A stretch of 64,000 nt of DNA from Devosia salina (GCF_019504385.1 NZ_CP080590.1:1964001-2028000); one strand, 5' to 3'. Shown: positions 50,860-60,292, counted from the first letter of the stretch. Translations and numbers: made by a program. The notes: a model not told the origin generated them from the sequence alone.

Positions 50860-51800
50860 TGGTAACGGATCCTGGGGTCCAAAATGGCATAGATCAGGTC
50901 GATGACGAGGTTGAGCACCGCGAGCACCAGCGAAATGGTGAGCACGCCACCCTCGACCAGCGGATAGTCACGCCGGCCCACCGCCTCGACCAGCATGCGC
51001 CCGAGACCCGGCAGCGCGAAGATGATCTCGATGGTCACGGCGCCCCCCAGCAGATAGCCCGCTGAAAGTCCAGCCACGGTGATCACCGGCATGGCGGCCG
51101 TGCGCATCGCATAGCGACCGATCACCGTACTTTCGGGCAGGCCCTGTGCCCGAGCCGTCGTGATATAGGGCTCATTGAGCACGTCGAGCATGGACGAGCG
51201 CATCATGCGGGTCATCAGCGCCGATTGGCGTACACCCAGCGCCAGGGCCGGCAGGAAGATCGTGGCACCAAAGGCGATGATCCCGGCCGTCGGCGGATTG
51301 TAACCGGCCACGGGGAACCAGCGCAGCGTCACCGCAAAGATGAAGATCAGCAGCAGCGCAAACCAGAATTCGGGCAGCGATATGCCCAGCACGGCCGCTG
51401 TCACCACGCCCCGGTCGATGGGCTTGTTGCGGTTCATTGCCGAAACCAGCCCGAGGGAGACCCCGATCAGCACCGCCAGCGCCAGGGCCACCACGGCCAA
51501 CAGGATCGTCACCCCGGCATAGCGCGGAATGATCTGCATCACCGGTTCACGGAAGAAGATCGAATTGCCCAGGTCGAGCGTCACGATGCCTTTGAGCCAA
51601 AGCAGAAATTGTATCCAGATCGGCTGGTCCAGCCCCAACTGGTTGCGCAGGGCCGCAATCTGCTCGGCCGTGGCCTGGTCGCCCAGCATCATGCCGGCCG
51701 GATCGCCCGGCGACAGGCGCAGGAGCAGGAACACCAGGATCAGCGGCACGAAGATGGTGGGCAGGATGAGAAGGAAGCGTTTTCCGAGATAGCGCAGCAT
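50856..51800 (-). CDS. Oligopeptide-type ABC transporter permease (DppB-like)
   Basis: Inner-membrane permease of 314 residues starting MLRYLGKRFLLILPTIF at the ATG ending at 51800; the in-frame extension inside the neighbouring gene is rejected. It has the N-terminal SPGDPAGMMLG motif and the EAA loop with TTARAQGLPESTVIGRYAMR. Six membrane helices are predicted. Its stop overlaps the ATPase start. Confidence 0.93.
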   Translation of the reverse strand: MLRYLGKRFLLILPTIFVPLILVFLLLRLSPGDPAGMMLGDQATAEQIAALRNQLGLDQPIWIQFLLWLKGIVTLDLGNSIFFREPVMQIIPRYAGVTILLAVVALALAVLIGVSLGLVSAMNRNKPIDRGVVTAAVLGISLPEFWFALLLIFIFAVTLRWFPVAGYNPPTAGIIAFGATIFLPALALGVRQSALMTRMMRSSMLDVLNEPYITTARAQGLPESTVIGRYAMRTAAMPVITVAGLSAGYLLGGAVTIEIIFALPGLGRMLVEAVGRRDYPLVEGGVLTISLVLAVLNLVIDLIYAILDPRIRYQ

Positions 51801-51801
51801 G

Positions 51802-52704
51802 TCAGCGCCTCCGTGCCAGGCGCGGATCGAGAATGTCGCGCAGACTGTCGCCCAGAAGATTGAGCGCAAGAATGGTCAGCATCAGCGCCAGGCCCGGAAA
51901 GAGCACGATCCAGGGCGCCTGGGCGATGTAATTGCGTGCCTCGGTCAGCGCATTGCCCCAGCTCAATTCCTTGGGACCGATGCCGACCCCGATAAAGCTC
52001 AAGCCTGCTTCGCCCAGGACAGCGGCGGAAAAGATGAACGACGCCTGCACCAGGATGGGCGAACTGACGGCGGGAAGAATATAGCGCGTGAACAGCCGCA
52101 GCGTCGGCACGCCGACTGAGCGGGCGGCCTCGATCATCTGCAACTCGCGCACCACCAGCACCTGCCCGCGCACCACCCGCAGCGAGGGAGCGATCAGGAC
52201 GATCGACAAGGAGGTAATCACGGTGGACATGGAGGGCCCCATGATGGCCGCAGCCGCCGTCGCCAGAACGATGCCGGGAAAGGCCATCAAGCCGTCGACA
52301 ATGCGCATCAGCACCATGTCGACCTGCCGATAGAAGCCGGAAATGGCGCCCAGGACGACCGCGATGGACATCGAGATGGCGGTAACCACCAGGCCGACGA
52401 ACAGCGATGTCCGGCCTCCATGCAGCACCATTCTGAACATGTCGCGGCCCAGATTGTCGGTGCCAAAGAAATGTTCGGCTCCCGGGGGAATGAACCGGTC
52501 GGCAGGGCTGACCTTGAGCGGATTGCCCGGCGCCAGGAGCGGGGCAAGCACCGCGCTCAGGGCCAGGACGATCAGCAGGATGATCGAGGTCATGGCCGTG
52601 GGATTGGCCACGAGCCGCTGCCAGACCGACTTGTTGGTGGTGACGAAGGTTTCTTCGTCACCACCAGTCAGGCGGTCGGGAGATGTCGCCTGAGTCATGC
52701 TCAT
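51802..52704 (-). CDS. Oligopeptide-type ABC transporter permease (DppC-like)
   Basis: Second permease, 300 residues. Family marks are HFFGTDNLGRDMFRMVLHGG after the first helix and the EAA loop EAARSVGVPTLRLFTRYILP. Six membrane helices are predicted. ATGs at 52704 and 52698 are both possible; neither has a strong ribosome-binding site, and the gene lies two bases after the binding-protein stop, so coupling is likely. Confidence 0.93.
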   Translation of the reverse strand: MSMTQATSPDRLTGGDEETFVTTNKSVWQRLVANPTAMTSIILLIVLALSAVLAPLLAPGNPLKVSPADRFIPPGAEHFFGTDNLGRDMFRMVLHGGRTSLFVGLVVTAISMSIAVVLGAISGFYRQVDMVLMRIVDGLMAFPGIVLATAAAAIMGPSMSTVITSLSIVLIAPSLRVVRGQVLVVRELQMIEAARSVGVPTLRLFTRYILPAVSSPILVQASFIFSAAVLGEAGLSFIGVGIGPKELSWGNALTEARNYIAQAPWIVLFPGLALMLTILALNLLGDSLRDILDPRLARRR

Positions 52705-52706
52705 TC

Positions 52707-54272
52707 TCAGTTCGCCGGCGGCGCGACGTTGTAGTAATCGCCGGCGCGCGAAGGAATGCGGGCCGGGTTACCGACGCCCTTGCGGATGCCATACATGTTG
52801 GATTCCGTGCCATATTTGATGAACGGGAACTGATCATAGGCCAGGGCGTGGATCTTTTCGAAGATCGCCTTGCGCGCATCGGGGTCGATGGTCGTGGCAA
52901 TCTCTTTCATCAGCTCCATCTTCTCCGGATCTTCCCAGAAACCGGGATAGCTGGCGTTGAGATAGGCGATCGAGGTCGGGTCCACATAGGTCGGCAGGAA
53001 GCTCGAGAAGGCGTCCATCTGGGCGGCGTCGGCGCGGGCCTGGATATAGTTGGCCATCGGCGATTCCACGATCTCGACATTGATGCCGTATTCTTCGAGC
53101 TGCTGGGACGCGGTGATCGCGGTCAGGAAATGCTTCTGGTACTGCTCGGAAGCGACCAGCCAGCGGATCGGCTCACCGTTATAGTCCGACGCCGCCAGAT
53201 ACTCCTTCACCTTTTCGGGATTGGGCGTACCGAAACCCTCGGGAACACCGGCCGTGGTGTACCAGAATGAGTTCGGATCGGGGATCCAACTGGGGTCGAG
53301 CGTATAGAACTCCGGATTGCCCACCGAGGCGAGCATGATCGGCTCCATCTCGAGCGCGTAGTAGATGGCGCGACGCAGATTGACATCGGCCGCGACGCCT
53401 TCCTTGGTGTTGAACACCACGGTCAGCGACTGGTTGTTGGGCACCACCACGGCTTCCGTGTTGGGGTCGTTCTGCAGTGCATCGTAGAAGTCGCTCGGCA
53501 ACTCGTTGGCGATGTCGATTTCTCCGGTAATCAGCGAGTCGCGCCGCACCGAGGCCTCGGGCATCAGGCGGAACACAATCTGGTCGGCATAGGCATGCTT
53601 CATGCCCGAGGCGCCCGATGTCGGCTCGCTGCGTGCAGCATAATCATCCCAGCGGGTCATGGTGACGCCCTGGTCCGGTTGATATTCGGTGAGCGTATAG
53701 GGGCCGGTGCAATCGAGGCCGCGGGTGGCCTCGGTGGGCGAAGCGCCTTCAAGAGAAGCGCTCGACATGATGACGGCCTGGGTACCGGCCAGAAGGCCCG
53801 GCACGATCGGGGATGGTGAAGCCATCTCGAACACCACTGTCTTCTCGTCCGGCGCGCTGATCGATGACACCGCACCCTTGAAGGCGGCCCCGATCCCGGC
53901 CGATTCCCGGAAGCGGTTGAGCGAGGCGACGACATCGGCCGACGTCAGGGCCGCGCCCGAATGGAAGCGCAATCCGTCGCGCAGGGTGACGGTCAGCGTC
54001 TTGCCATCCTCGCTATAGGAAAAGCTGTCGGCCAGCATGGGCTGCGGAGTCCAGCTTTCGTCGAGGGCGAACAGGCCTTCGCATATGACGCCGGCCGTGG
54101 CCCAGTTGACGCCAAAGGTGGTGACCACCGGGTCCGGCGACGGCGCCATCTGAGAAATGCCAACGCGCAGCGTTCCGCCCTGCGGGAAATCCTGTGCCAG
54201 CGCCGGGCCGGTCAGGATGGCCAGGGACGCGCCGGCCATGAGGGCCCCACGCATGGTTGATGAGAATGTCAT
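52707..54272 (-). CDS. Oligopeptide-type ABC transporter substrate-binding protein
   Basis: Periplasmic binding protein (family 5), 521 residues. A signal peptide of 26 residues ends ALA before Gln. The mature protein has the family pattern PQPMLADSFSYSEDGKTLTVTLRDGLRFHSG (in two parts) and DVVASLNRF. A good ribosome-binding site (GGGAGG) precedes the ATG. The ligand is unknown; the esterase and AtuA-type proteins in the same operon argue for a non-peptide organic acid or ester. Confidence 0.93.
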   Translation of the reverse strand: MTFSSTMRGALMAGASLAILTGPALAQDFPQGGTLRVGISQMAPSPDPVVTTFGVNWATAGVICEGLFALDESWTPQPMLADSFSYSEDGKTLTVTLRDGLRFHSGAALTSADVVASLNRFRESAGIGAAFKGAVSSISAPDEKTVVFEMASPSPIVPGLLAGTQAVIMSSASLEGASPTEATRGLDCTGPYTLTEYQPDQGVTMTRWDDYAARSEPTSGASGMKHAYADQIVFRLMPEASVRRDSLITGEIDIANELPSDFYDALQNDPNTEAVVVPNNQSLTVVFNTKEGVAADVNLRRAIYYALEMEPIMLASVGNPEFYTLDPSWIPDPNSFWYTTAGVPEGFGTPNPEKVKEYLAASDYNGEPIRWLVASEQYQKHFLTAITASQQLEEYGINVEIVESPMANYIQARADAAQMDAFSSFLPTYVDPTSIAYLNASYPGFWEDPEKMELMKEIATTIDPDARKAIFEKIHALAYDQFPFIKYGTESNMYGIRKGVGNPARIPSRAGDYYNVAPPAN

Positions 54273-54293
54273 AGTCTTTCCTCCCTTTGCCCT

Positions 54294-54674
54294 TTAGCGG
54301 GCCGTCTGCAATTGAGGCGCGAGCGGTAGGCCCCCGCCTGGTTCGACAGGCACCCGGATCTCCATTCCGAGCACCAGATAGCTCAGGCATTTGCCGTGGG
54401 TATCGAGCCCGAGGCTGGAATTGACCCCGCCTTCAAGCGCGTCCTCGATGACGAAGTTGAGTGCACCCAGCCGCGGCAACTCGTAGCGCGTGACCTGCAC
54501 GACGCCGCGATGGGCAAACAGCGCCGCCACCCGCTCGGCGGTAACCTCGGCGAGCAGCACCGGCCAATGGCGCACGTCATAGGCGATGACATTGACATTG
54601 AGCCGGTTGCCCTTGTCGCCCGAGCGCCCATGGGCGATCCGGTGCAGGGCCGTGGTGGTGAAGCGCGCGCTCAT
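54294..54674 (-). CDS. AtuA-associated small protein (AtuA-like ferredoxin-fold)
   Basis: A 126-residue protein starting MSARFTTTALHRIAH; the ATG ending at 54674 overlaps the upstream gene by four bases. It has AHGRSGDKGNRLNVNVIAYD, the mark of the small domain that accompanies AtuA-type proteins, sometimes as a fusion and sometimes as a separate chain as here. The biochemical role of the pair is unsettled. It lies 21 bases before the binding-protein gene. Confidence 0.82.
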   Translation of the reverse strand: MSARFTTTALHRIAHGRSGDKGNRLNVNVIAYDVRHWPVLLAEVTAERVAALFAHRGVVQVTRYELPRLGALNFVIEDALEGGVNSSLGLDTHGKCLSYLVLGMEIRVPVEPGGGLPLAPQLQTAR

Positions 54675-56035
54675 GGATGGTGCTCCGCGAACCGGTAGCG
54701 CGCCTCGACCAGGTCCCGCGGCACCATGTGTGAAATGGTGCGGACGCGCGGGCGCACGCTCTGGCGCACGCCCCCACCCCCGGCCGGGCCACAGCAATAG
54801 AGCGCGTTGACCTCCTGCACGGCCTGCTCGACCGCACGCTGGGAATTGCTGCCGAAGGCAAAGCGCACGCGATAGTCGCCGGGCGCCTCATCCTCATAGT
54901 CGACCAGAAGATCGCCCTCGTCGGAATCGAAGGCGCTGACGGCCCCGATGACATCGGCCCGGTGGCGGACACCGAGCTGACGCATGCGGATGCGCTCATT
55001 TATTGTGGTGATTGCCAGCCGCGCCCGCGCCAGCGCATTGGGCCCGGCGTAGGAAATCTCGGCCTCGCCCAGCCAGTCACCATAAAAGCTCACCGTCGCC
55101 TTGAGGCGCGGCGGTGCCGCATGCCCCCGCGCCCCGGACACCAGGACACGATTGGGACCGACCTGGGCCAGCTCGACCGCAGTGATATCAAGCGTCACAT
55201 CGGGCGTCAGATAGGCTGCCGGATCGTGGATTTCGTAGAGCAACTGCTCCTTGACCGTGCGCAGGTCGACAACGCCGCCCGTGCCCTCGGCCTTGGTGAT
55301 GACGAAACTGCCATCGGCCTCCACCTCGGCGATCGGGAAGCCGATATCGGCCGTGCCCGGCACATCCTTGAAACCAGGATCGGCGAAGAACCCGCCAGAA
55401 ACCTGGGAGCCACATTCCAGCAGATGCCCGGCCAGCGTTCCTGATGCCATGCGATCCAGATCGTTCCAGGCCCAGCCAAAATGCGCAACCAGCGGTCCCA
55501 GCACCAGGGCCGGATCGGCCACCCTTCCCGTCACCACAACCTGCGCGCCGGCCCGGATGGCCTCGGCGATCGGCGCCGCACCCAGATAGGCGTTGATGGC
55601 AATAACATCGCCCTCCAGGTCCGGCAGCCTTCCGTCACCGTCCCAGCGCTCCGTCTGGGCGAGGTCGATGCGGCCGGTCAGGTCATCCCCTTCCACCAGG
55701 GCAATACGCAGCGCACCCAGCCCCAGCCGCGTCGCCATGGCCTGGATGACGGCGGCGGCGGCCGGCGGATTGGCCTGGCCGAAATTCCCGACGATCACGA
55801 TGTTATTGGCCACGCACTGGGCCAGCACGGGTTCGAGCAGATCTTCGAGCAGCGGCTCGTAGCCGCGTTCGGGATGATGCTTGCGGGCGATCTGCCCCAG
55901 GGCCAGCGTCCGTTCGCCCAGCGTTTCGAAAATGATCGCGCCGCCCTGCCCGGCAGCGGCGATGCTCGCCACCACGGACTGGGGGGCATCGACACGATCC
56001 CCCGAAAAGCCAGCGCCACTACCGATACGATACAC
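54671..56035 (-). CDS. AtuA-family (DUF1446) protein
   Basis: A 454-residue protein of the acyclic terpene utilisation AtuA family. The N-terminal GSGAGFSGDRVDAP is the family signature, with IVGNFGQANPPAAA and VVTGRVADPALVLGPL further on. The start is GTG (ending at 56035) with GGGAGG upstream. In Pseudomonas, AtuA belongs to the citronellol pathway, but most homologues have no assigned reaction. It is the first gene of the eight-gene minus-strand operon, divergent from the GntR-type regulator. Confidence 0.83.
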   Translation of the reverse strand: MYRIGSGAGFSGDRVDAPQSVVASIAAAGQGGAIIFETLGERTLALGQIARKHHPERGYEPLLEDLLEPVLAQCVANNIVIVGNFGQANPPAAAAVIQAMATRLGLGALRIALVEGDDLTGRIDLAQTERWDGDGRLPDLEGDVIAINAYLGAAPIAEAIRAGAQVVVTGRVADPALVLGPLVAHFGWAWNDLDRMASGTLAGHLLECGSQVSGGFFADPGFKDVPGTADIGFPIAEVEADGSFVITKAEGTGGVVDLRTVKEQLLYEIHDPAAYLTPDVTLDITAVELAQVGPNRVLVSGARGHAAPPRLKATVSFYGDWLGEAEISYAGPNALARARLAITTINERIRMRQLGVRHRADVIGAVSAFDSDEGDLLVDYEDEAPGDYRVRFAFGSNSQRAVEQAVQEVNALYCCGPAGGGGVRQSVRPRVRTISHMVPRDLVEARYRFAEHHP

Positions 56036-56069
56036 GACGATCCTCCCTGATCGCCATTATCATCGGTAG

Positions 56070-56083
56070 CATTATCGATAATG
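56070..56083. promoter_or_regulatory. Palindromic operator between the AtuA and GntR genes
   Basis: Perfect 14-base palindrome CATTATCGATAATG in the 99-base divergent promoter region. A further half-site CATTATC lies at 56055-56061. Its position between a regulator and the operon it faces suggests the binding site of that GntR/FCD regulator. Confidence 0.7.
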
Positions 56084-56134
56084 TCAACGATGATTGTGTG
56101 GTTGTGGGAAACTGGCTAGGATGCAGGTCAACAC

Positions 56135-56830
56135 GTGACGGGATTCGAGGAGCGGATGCGAGCAGCCAAGTCGTTGTCGGATCAGACGAAAAACTGGGAC
56201 GCAGTCTATCGCGACCTGCAGCGCCAGATCATTGCCGGCCAGCTCCGCCCCCGTGAGCGGCTGGTGGAGGACGAGATCATCGAGCGCACCGGTGCAACCC
56301 GGCACGCCGTTCGTCGCGCCTTCGACGAATTGGAGCGAGTCGGGCTGGTGGTCCGCCAGCCCAATAAGGGCGTGCAGGTGCGCGACTATTCCATCGCCGA
56401 GGTCGAGGAGCTCTACGAGATCCGCGAATGCCTCGAAACCCGCGCCGCCACCCATTTCGACCGGCCCGCGGGGCCCGAGCTCGTGTCCCAGCTCACCGAC
56501 ATCGCCACGCGCCACCGCGAGGCCTCGCGTGATCAGCGCTATGGGGAAGTGTTTTCCCTCAATAACGTGTTCCACGAAGTGCTGTACCGGGCGGCGGGGA
56601 ACCAGCAGTTGGCCGATGCCATCCTACACTACACATTCGCGACCCACCCGATCCGCACGCGCGCCTTCCCGAGCGAGGAACTGCGCGAGATCGCCATCGG
56701 CGAACATTTCGACATGATCGACGCGATCGCCCGCGGCGCCCCGGACGAGCTTGCCAGCATCATCCGCAAGCACATCCAGGGGCCGAAGGAATTCTACCTA
56801 AAGGCCACTTACATACAGGGCGCGATCTAA
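56135..56830 (+). CDS. GntR-family regulator with FCD domain
   Basis: A 231-residue regulator: winged helix-turn-helix (LQRQIIAGQLRPRERLVEDE, then GATRHAVRRAFDELERVGLV) and an FCD effector domain (YEIRECLETRAATHF, with His pairs typical of metal and ligand binding). The start may be GTG at 56135 or ATG at 56156; the ATG has GGAG only three bases away, so GTG is kept. It is divergent from the AtuA/importer operon and probably controls it. Confidence 0.88.
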   Translation: MTGFEERMRAAKSLSDQTKNWDAVYRDLQRQIIAGQLRPRERLVEDEIIERTGATRHAVRRAFDELERVGLVVRQPNKGVQVRDYSIAEVEELYEIRECLETRAATHFDRPAGPELVSQLTDIATRHREASRDQRYGEVFSLNNVFHEVLYRAAGNQQLADAILHYTFATHPIRTRAFPSEELREIAIGEHFDMIDAIARGAPDELASIIRKHIQGPKEFYLKATYIQGAI

Positions 56831-56837
56831 AGACCGG

Positions 56838-57758
56838 TCAGCCCGACGCCGTTTCGCTCGCAGCCGATGGCTCTGGTTCATTCTGCACCGACTGCAGCTG
56901 CCCGGCGAGCCATTCGCGAAATTTCCGCAGCGCCGGCCGGGCATAGCGGAGGCGTGAATAGGCAATGTGGAAGTGATGCCCGGACGGCGCCACCACCGGC
57001 GAAATCTGCCGCAGCCGCCCGGCCTGCAGGTCCTCGGCGATGAACTCGAGCTCGGCCATGACCACGCCCACCCCATGCAGCGCGGCGCTGTAGGACATGC
57101 TGGAACTCTCGAAGGACCAGCCCTTGTCGCGGGACACCACCGGCACGTCGGCCGCCATGCACCAGGTCTGCCAGTCATCATGCCGACGCAATGTATGGAT
57201 GATCGGGTAATCGTCCAGCCGCGTCACGTCGATTGGCCCCAAGGAGGGCGCGGCAACCGGGCAGAGCGTGGTGGTGAACATCGGCTCGAGCACGAACTCG
57301 GCCTGTTCGTCGGGCCGCCTTGTCGAGGTGATATAGGCGTCGCCGCTATTGCCGGTGGGGTTGTCGCCGGGATTAAGAAACATTCCGGTTACCGAAATAT
57401 CCGGGTGCCGGCGGCCGAAATCGGCCAGCCGCGGCGCCAGCCATTGCGATCCAAATGATCGTGACAGATGCAGCACAATGGAGGATCGGCCCGTCATCGC
57501 GCGCAGCGCCGTATGCCCTTCTTCGAGCGCAGCGATCGGACCGCTGACCAGTTTGAGATAGACGCGACCGAAATCGGTGAGCGCGATCTGTCGCCCTTCG
57601 CGCTGGAACAGATCGGTCCCAACCTCTTGTTCAAGCTGCCGGATTTGCTGGCTGACCGCTGACTGGGTGACGTTCAGCGCCGCAGCCGCACGCGAGAAAC
57701 TGCCCAGGCGGGCAGCCTCGGAAAACGCCCTCAACAGGTGCAGCGGCGGGATACGCAT
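56838..57758 (-). CDS. LysR-family transcriptional regulator
   Basis: A 306-residue regulator with the N-terminal LysR helix-turn-helix (LHLLRAFSEAARLGSFSRAA, LNVTQSAVSQQIRQLE) and a two-lobed effector domain like GcvA-type members. It is convergent with the GntR gene (seven bases apart) and divergent from the isochorismatase-type gene 191 bases away, the usual arrangement for a LysR activator and its target. Confidence 0.92.
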   Translation of the reverse strand: MRIPPLHLLRAFSEAARLGSFSRAAAALNVTQSAVSQQIRQLEQEVGTDLFQREGRQIALTDFGRVYLKLVSGPIAALEEGHTALRAMTGRSSIVLHLSRSFGSQWLAPRLADFGRRHPDISVTGMFLNPGDNPTGNSGDAYITSTRRPDEQAEFVLEPMFTTTLCPVAAPSLGPIDVTRLDDYPIIHTLRRHDDWQTWCMAADVPVVSRDKGWSFESSSMSYSAALHGVGVVMAELEFIAEDLQAGRLRQISPVVAPSGHHFHIAYSRLRYARPALRKFREWLAGQLQSVQNEPEPSAASETASG

Positions 57759-57761
57759 GAC

Positions 57762-57780
57762 GCATTAGTATTGCTAATGC
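57762..57780. promoter_or_regulatory. Inverted repeat next to the LysR gene
   Basis: GCATTAG and CTAATGC, seven-base arms with a five-base spacer (57762-57768, 57774-57780), only three bases before the LysR start codon. It is a likely autoregulatory site; the rest of the divergent region to 57949 shows no second perfect copy. Confidence 0.6.
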
Positions 57781-57949
57781 AAAGCCGCGGAAAGTGTAAT
57801 TTGACTCATTCCTGCCGAAATTCTTAGCATCACGACAGGTTGATGCAAAATTAGGCAAACGCGGCAATCCTCCCTGATCGTCCCGTTCCGCCCCGATCCA
57901 GCATCAAGCTCATTGCCAGGACCAGAACCGCAACATGGGAGTTTGACGA

Positions 57950-58654
57950 ATGGAATATGGTTGGGAACCCTACCTGTCTGAACGCGACAAGCAGCACACC
58001 GAATTGTGGGGCAAGAAGGAGCTGAACGGCTTCGGTGACAAGCCCGCGCTGGTGCTCATCGACATCTACTATTCAGTGCTCGGCCTCAAACGCGAGGACA
58101 TCTTCGAATCCATGAAGACCTGGCGCGGCTCGACTGGCCTGGAAGGCTGGGAAGCCGTCGACAAGACCGCCGAACTGCTCGCCGTGGCGCGCCAGAGCGG
58201 CATTCCGGTCATCCACGTCAAGGGCCTGCATACCGGCGTTCAGTCCTGGGGCCGCCGCAAGCGTCCGGCCCCGACCATGCCCAAGGAAATGATCGAGAAA
58301 GGCCAGCAGATCGTCGACGAGGTCAAGCCCATCGCTGGCGAGCTTGTCATCGAGAAAGCGGCCCCGTCCGGCTTCCAGGGCACGCCGCTGGCCTTCCAGC
58401 TCCAGGCCCTGGGCGTCGACACCGTGATCGTGTGTGGCGAAACCACATCGGGCTGCGTGCGCGCCACCGTGGTGGATGGTGCAACCCATCGCTTCCGCAT
58501 GGGCGTCGTCAAGGAATGCGTCTTCGATCGCACCGAGTCCTCGCACTACATCAACCTTTACGACATGCACCACAAATATGCCGACGTGGTCACCCTCGAC
58601 ATGGCCAAGGCCTATTTCGAGGGCCTGGCAGAACCGATGCGTAAAGCCGGCTGA
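57950..58654 (+). CDS. Isochorismatase-type cysteine hydrolase (N-carbamoylsarcosine amidase-like)
   Basis: A 234-residue cytosolic hydrolase. The family triad is visible: Asp38 (LVLIDIY), Lys136 (VIEKAAPS) and Cys169 (TTSGCVRAT). Sequence features and length fit the amidohydrolase branch that cleaves N-carbamoyl or amide bonds, such as N-carbamoylsarcosine amidase, rather than isochorismatase itself. GGGAG precedes the ATG. It lies 96 bases before a peptide-type importer, probably in one operon, so it may process the imported amide. Confidence 0.87.
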   Translation: MEYGWEPYLSERDKQHTELWGKKELNGFGDKPALVLIDIYYSVLGLKREDIFESMKTWRGSTGLEGWEAVDKTAELLAVARQSGIPVIHVKGLHTGVQSWGRRKRPAPTMPKEMIEKGQQIVDEVKPIAGELVIEKAAPSGFQGTPLAFQLQALGVDTVIVCGETTSGCVRATVVDGATHRFRMGVVKECVFDRTESSHYINLYDMHHKYADVVTLDMAKAYFEGLAEPMRKAG

Positions 58655-58662
58655 CACTGCGC

Positions 58663-58684
58663 GCCTGCGCGGCCCCGCGCAGGC
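58663..58684 (+). other. Intercistronic hairpin after the hydrolase gene
   Basis: A perfect nine-base-pair stem GCCTGCGCG/CGCGCAGGC (58663-58671, 58676-58684) with a four-base loop, eight bases past the stop, followed by CCCCCAGTTTT. It could act as a partial terminator or a stabiliser between the hydrolase and the binding-protein gene. Confidence 0.55.
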
Positions 58685-58750
58685 TCCCCCAGTTTTCACC
58701 CAGACGCGGCGCCTCCTCCCCCGATCGGGCCGCGCAACAGGGAGCCACTA

Positions 58751-60292
58751 ATGAAGATCAACCGCAGATCCTTGCTGAGTGCCGCGCTTGTCGCAACCAT
58801 GCTCGCCAGCACCAGCCTGCTCGCCCCGGCCACCGCCTACGCCGAAGAAAAGACCCTTGTGGTCCGCTTCTACGACGATCCCGCCGGTTTCGACCCGTCC
58901 AACATCTTCCGCATCGAAAACGAGAACATCGCCTTCAACATCTTCTCGGGTCTGACGACCTATGACGGCGTCACGGGCGAAATCATTCCCGACCTGGCCG
59001 AAAGCTGGGAAACCACCGACAACATCACCTGGACCTTCCATCTCCGCCATGGCGTCCAGTGGCAGCAGAACTATGGCGAGGTGACCGCGGCCGACGTGCT
59101 CTACAGCTTCAACCGCATCCTCGATCCCGCCACCGCCTCGCCCTATGCCTCCGAACTGGCCGGCATCGAAAGCATGGAAGCGCCCGATCCCTACACCGTG
59201 GTGATCAAGCTCAGCGCACCAAACGGCAATTTTCTGCACACCGTGGCCAACTACCACCAGGGCCAGATCGTCAAGAAGGAGGCCATCGAGGCTGCCGGAG
59301 ACCAGGTGCGCTGGCAGCCCGTGGGCACGGGCCCCTACTATCTCGACTCCATCGACGTGAACTCGCAGATCGTGCTCAAGCGGCATGAGGGCTACTACAA
59401 GGGCCCGGCCCCCATCGACACCATCGACTTCCAGATCATCAAGGACGATGCCACCGCGGCCATCGCGCTGCGCAATGGCGAGATCGACCTGTTGATGCGC
59501 CAGAGCAAGCAGGAGCAGCTCCAGACGCTCGAGGCCGAGGGGTTCAAGATGAACCATGTCGACAACTATGCGGTCGCGCTCAAGGTATTGAACCTGACCG
59601 ATCCGATCCTGAGCGATGTGCGGGTAAGGCAGGCCATCGCCTATGCGATCGACTACCCGTCCATCACCGCGGCCCTGGCCCCGTCCCTGCAGGCCCCGGC
59701 CTATTCATTGTTGCTGCCCTGGATGGACGTCTATTCCGATGCAGCGCCCAGATATGAATATGACCCCGAAAAGTCCAAGGCCCTTCTGGCCGAAGCCGGC
59801 TATGGCGATGGCTTCACGCTTAAGGTCCTCGGCACCTCGGCCCAGGGCGTCACCGAGCAGCAGCAGTTCGAGATCGACTATCTCAGCCAGGTTGGCATCA
59901 ACATGGAACTGGAACTGGTCGACACCCCGACCTTCAACCAGCGCCGCAATGCCGGGGACTTCATGATGGCCGGCCGCCTGCTGCCCGCGGTCAACCCGGA
60001 CATGATCCTGTTCAGCTATCTGCACCCCGAAAACATGGCGCCGGGTGGTCTGAACGGAGCGCGCTACGACAATCCCGAGCTCACCAACACGCTCGAGGCC
60101 GCACGGGCCGAAGCCGATCCCGACAAGCGTCTCGACCTCTACGCCAAGGTGCAGGAGGTCGCCATGACCGACCTGCCCTACATCCCCGCCACGGCCAGTA
60201 ACGTGTTCTGGCCCGGCAAACAAAACGTCACCGGCGTCAACATCAACTATCTGGCGCAGGTGAACTTCTGGGACGTGGACATCGAAGAATAG
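58751..60292 (+). CDS. Oligopeptide-type ABC transporter substrate-binding protein
   Basis: Periplasmic binding protein (family 5), 513 residues. A signal peptide of 31 residues ends AYA before Glu. The mature protein has IIPDLAESWETTDNITWTFH and VTAADVLYSFNRILDP, typical of the family. GGGAG precedes the ATG. The ligand is unknown; the neighbouring amidohydrolase suggests a nitrogen-containing compound. First gene of the second importer. Confidence 0.94.
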   Translation: MKINRRSLLSAALVATMLASTSLLAPATAYAEEKTLVVRFYDDPAGFDPSNIFRIENENIAFNIFSGLTTYDGVTGEIIPDLAESWETTDNITWTFHLRHGVQWQQNYGEVTAADVLYSFNRILDPATASPYASELAGIESMEAPDPYTVVIKLSAPNGNFLHTVANYHQGQIVKKEAIEAAGDQVRWQPVGTGPYYLDSIDVNSQIVLKRHEGYYKGPAPIDTIDFQIIKDDATAAIALRNGEIDLLMRQSKQEQLQTLEAEGFKMNHVDNYAVALKVLNLTDPILSDVRVRQAIAYAIDYPSITAALAPSLQAPAYSLLLPWMDVYSDAAPRYEYDPEKSKALLAEAGYGDGFTLKVLGTSAQGVTEQQQFEIDYLSQVGINMELELVDTPTFNQRRNAGDFMMAGRLLPAVNPDMILFSYLHPENMAPGGLNGARYDNPELTNTLEAARAEADPDKRLDLYAKVQEVAMTDLPYIPATASNVFWPGKQNVTGVNINYLAQVNFWDVDIEE

